DNA from: Profundibacter amoris
Lineage (GTDB): Bacteria > Pseudomonadota > Alphaproteobacteria > Rhodobacterales > Rhodobacteraceae
Length of the DNA: 64,000 nucleotides
Direction of reading: 5' to 3'
NCBI RefSeq assembly: GCF_003544895.1
Contig: NZ_CP032125.1
Location: 2,742,001 to 2,806,000 of the forward strand
This document shows positions 63,649 through 64,000 of this stretch, piece after piece. The notes below the pieces were generated by a model. The model made no database searches. It was not told the DNA's origin and was given only the letters and a program-made list of their open reading frames with translations. The position numbers and the translations under genes were made by a program. The stretch's first letter is position 1, and every line of letters begins with the position of its first letter.

Positions 63649-64000
63649 ATGAAACGTACACTTGCCATTCTTGCAGTTCTTGCTGCGGCATCTCCTGCAT
63701 TTGCCGAGGGCGATGTTGCCGCCGGTGAAAAGCTATTCAAGAAATGTAAAGCCTGCCACATGATCGTCAACGGCGACGATGTGATCTTCAAAGGCGGCAA
63801 AACCGGCCCGAACCTTTATGGTGTGATTGGCCGCGCTGCCGGCTCGCAAGAGGACTTCACCAAATACAGCGCCGGTCTGGTTGCATTGGGCGAGGCCGGT
63901 CTGGTCTGGGATGAAGAAAACTTTACCGCTTGGGTCACCAACCCCAAAGAATTCCTGAAAGCACACGATCAGCCCGCCAAAACCGGCATGTCGTTCAAGC
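63649..64000 (+). CDS. c-type cytochrome (cytochrome c2/c550-like), 3'-truncated by the window
   Basis: 117 residues visible, open at the right edge. A Sec signal peptide (A-A-S-P-A-F-A) is followed by A-A-G-E-K-L-F-K-K-C-K-A-C-H, the haem-binding CxxCH, and the class I fold segment G-K-T-G-P-N-L-Y-G-V-I-G-R. The Met ligand may be in T-G-M-S-F-K at the very edge. GAGG precedes ATG 63649. Likely a soluble periplasmic electron carrier. Confidence 0.9.
   Translation, partial: MKRTLAILAVLAAASPAFAEGDVAAGEKLFKKCKACHMIVNGDDVIFKGGKTGPNLYGVIGRAAGSQEDFTKYSAGLVALGEAGLVWDEENFTAWVTNPKEFLKAHDQPAKTGMSFK

Overview
The window reads as chromosome of a marine-type alphaproteobacterium, most likely Rhodobacteraceae (Roseobacter group). 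The evidence is G+C-rich codon use, a SAM-II riboswitch before metZ, a DctPQM TRAP operon, cyclopropane synthase, EF-P, a lysC-ptsP (EI-Ntr) pair, and Rhodobacterales-type conserved unknowns. Genes are densely packed in short operons on both strands. I see no CRISPR array, rRNA, prophage or complete insertion sequence.

Layout. 0-7 kb: 3' part of a trypsin-fold protein that has lost its catalytic residues, a LysE exporter, a ThDP enzyme with TrkH, FolE2, and MetZ under a SAM-II riboswitch with its own terminator. 7-19.5 kb: glutathione transferase, YciB, an EamA transporter, FtsY with long Pro-Glu repeats, a metallo-beta-lactamase-fold hydrolase, XseA and PurD back to back, and a ferredoxin. 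19.5-28.8 kb: an MsbA-type ABC exporter, MtfA, a glycosyltransferase, YgfZ and EF-P, broken up by two AT-rich cassettes (21.76-23.05 and 25.80-27.10 kb). Each cassette lies beside one copy of a ~157-bp inverted-repeat element whose arms vary together. The second cassette encodes a HEPN-like protein next to an orphan Phd/YefM antitoxin and a cluster of palindromes. 29-35.7 kb: Cfa, CobQ, a PopZ-like protein, TolC and a Pcm-like methyltransferase. 35.8-38.8 kb: a TRAP transporter operon. 39-40.1 kb: tRNA-Cys followed by the remains of an integrated element with a duplicated integrase tail.

40.2-43.7 kb: NeuB, NeuC and a Kdo-transferase-family protein, a nonulosonate/LPS sugar locus. 44.2-53.2 kb: threonine dehydratase-like enzyme, Nudix hydrolase, outer-membrane barrel, DUF1178, a glycosyltransferase, LysC, PtsP and an APC-like permease. 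53.3-56.5 kb: an indolepyruvate-decarboxylase-like ThDP enzyme followed by tryptophanase, whose leader holds two competing stems. 56.5-64 kb: hydrolase/acetyltransferase pair, flavin reductase, a secreted PilJ-domain protein, MtnP, an SDR-DoxX fusion with DUF2269, tRNA-Ser(GCT), tRNA-Leu(GAG), LipB and a truncated cytochrome c.

The best candidates for something undescribed are the paired covarying elements beside AT-rich cassettes, the antitoxin-HEPN neighbourhood, the nested palindrome, and the tryptophanase leader. All functional statements are inferred from the sequence; no database search was run.
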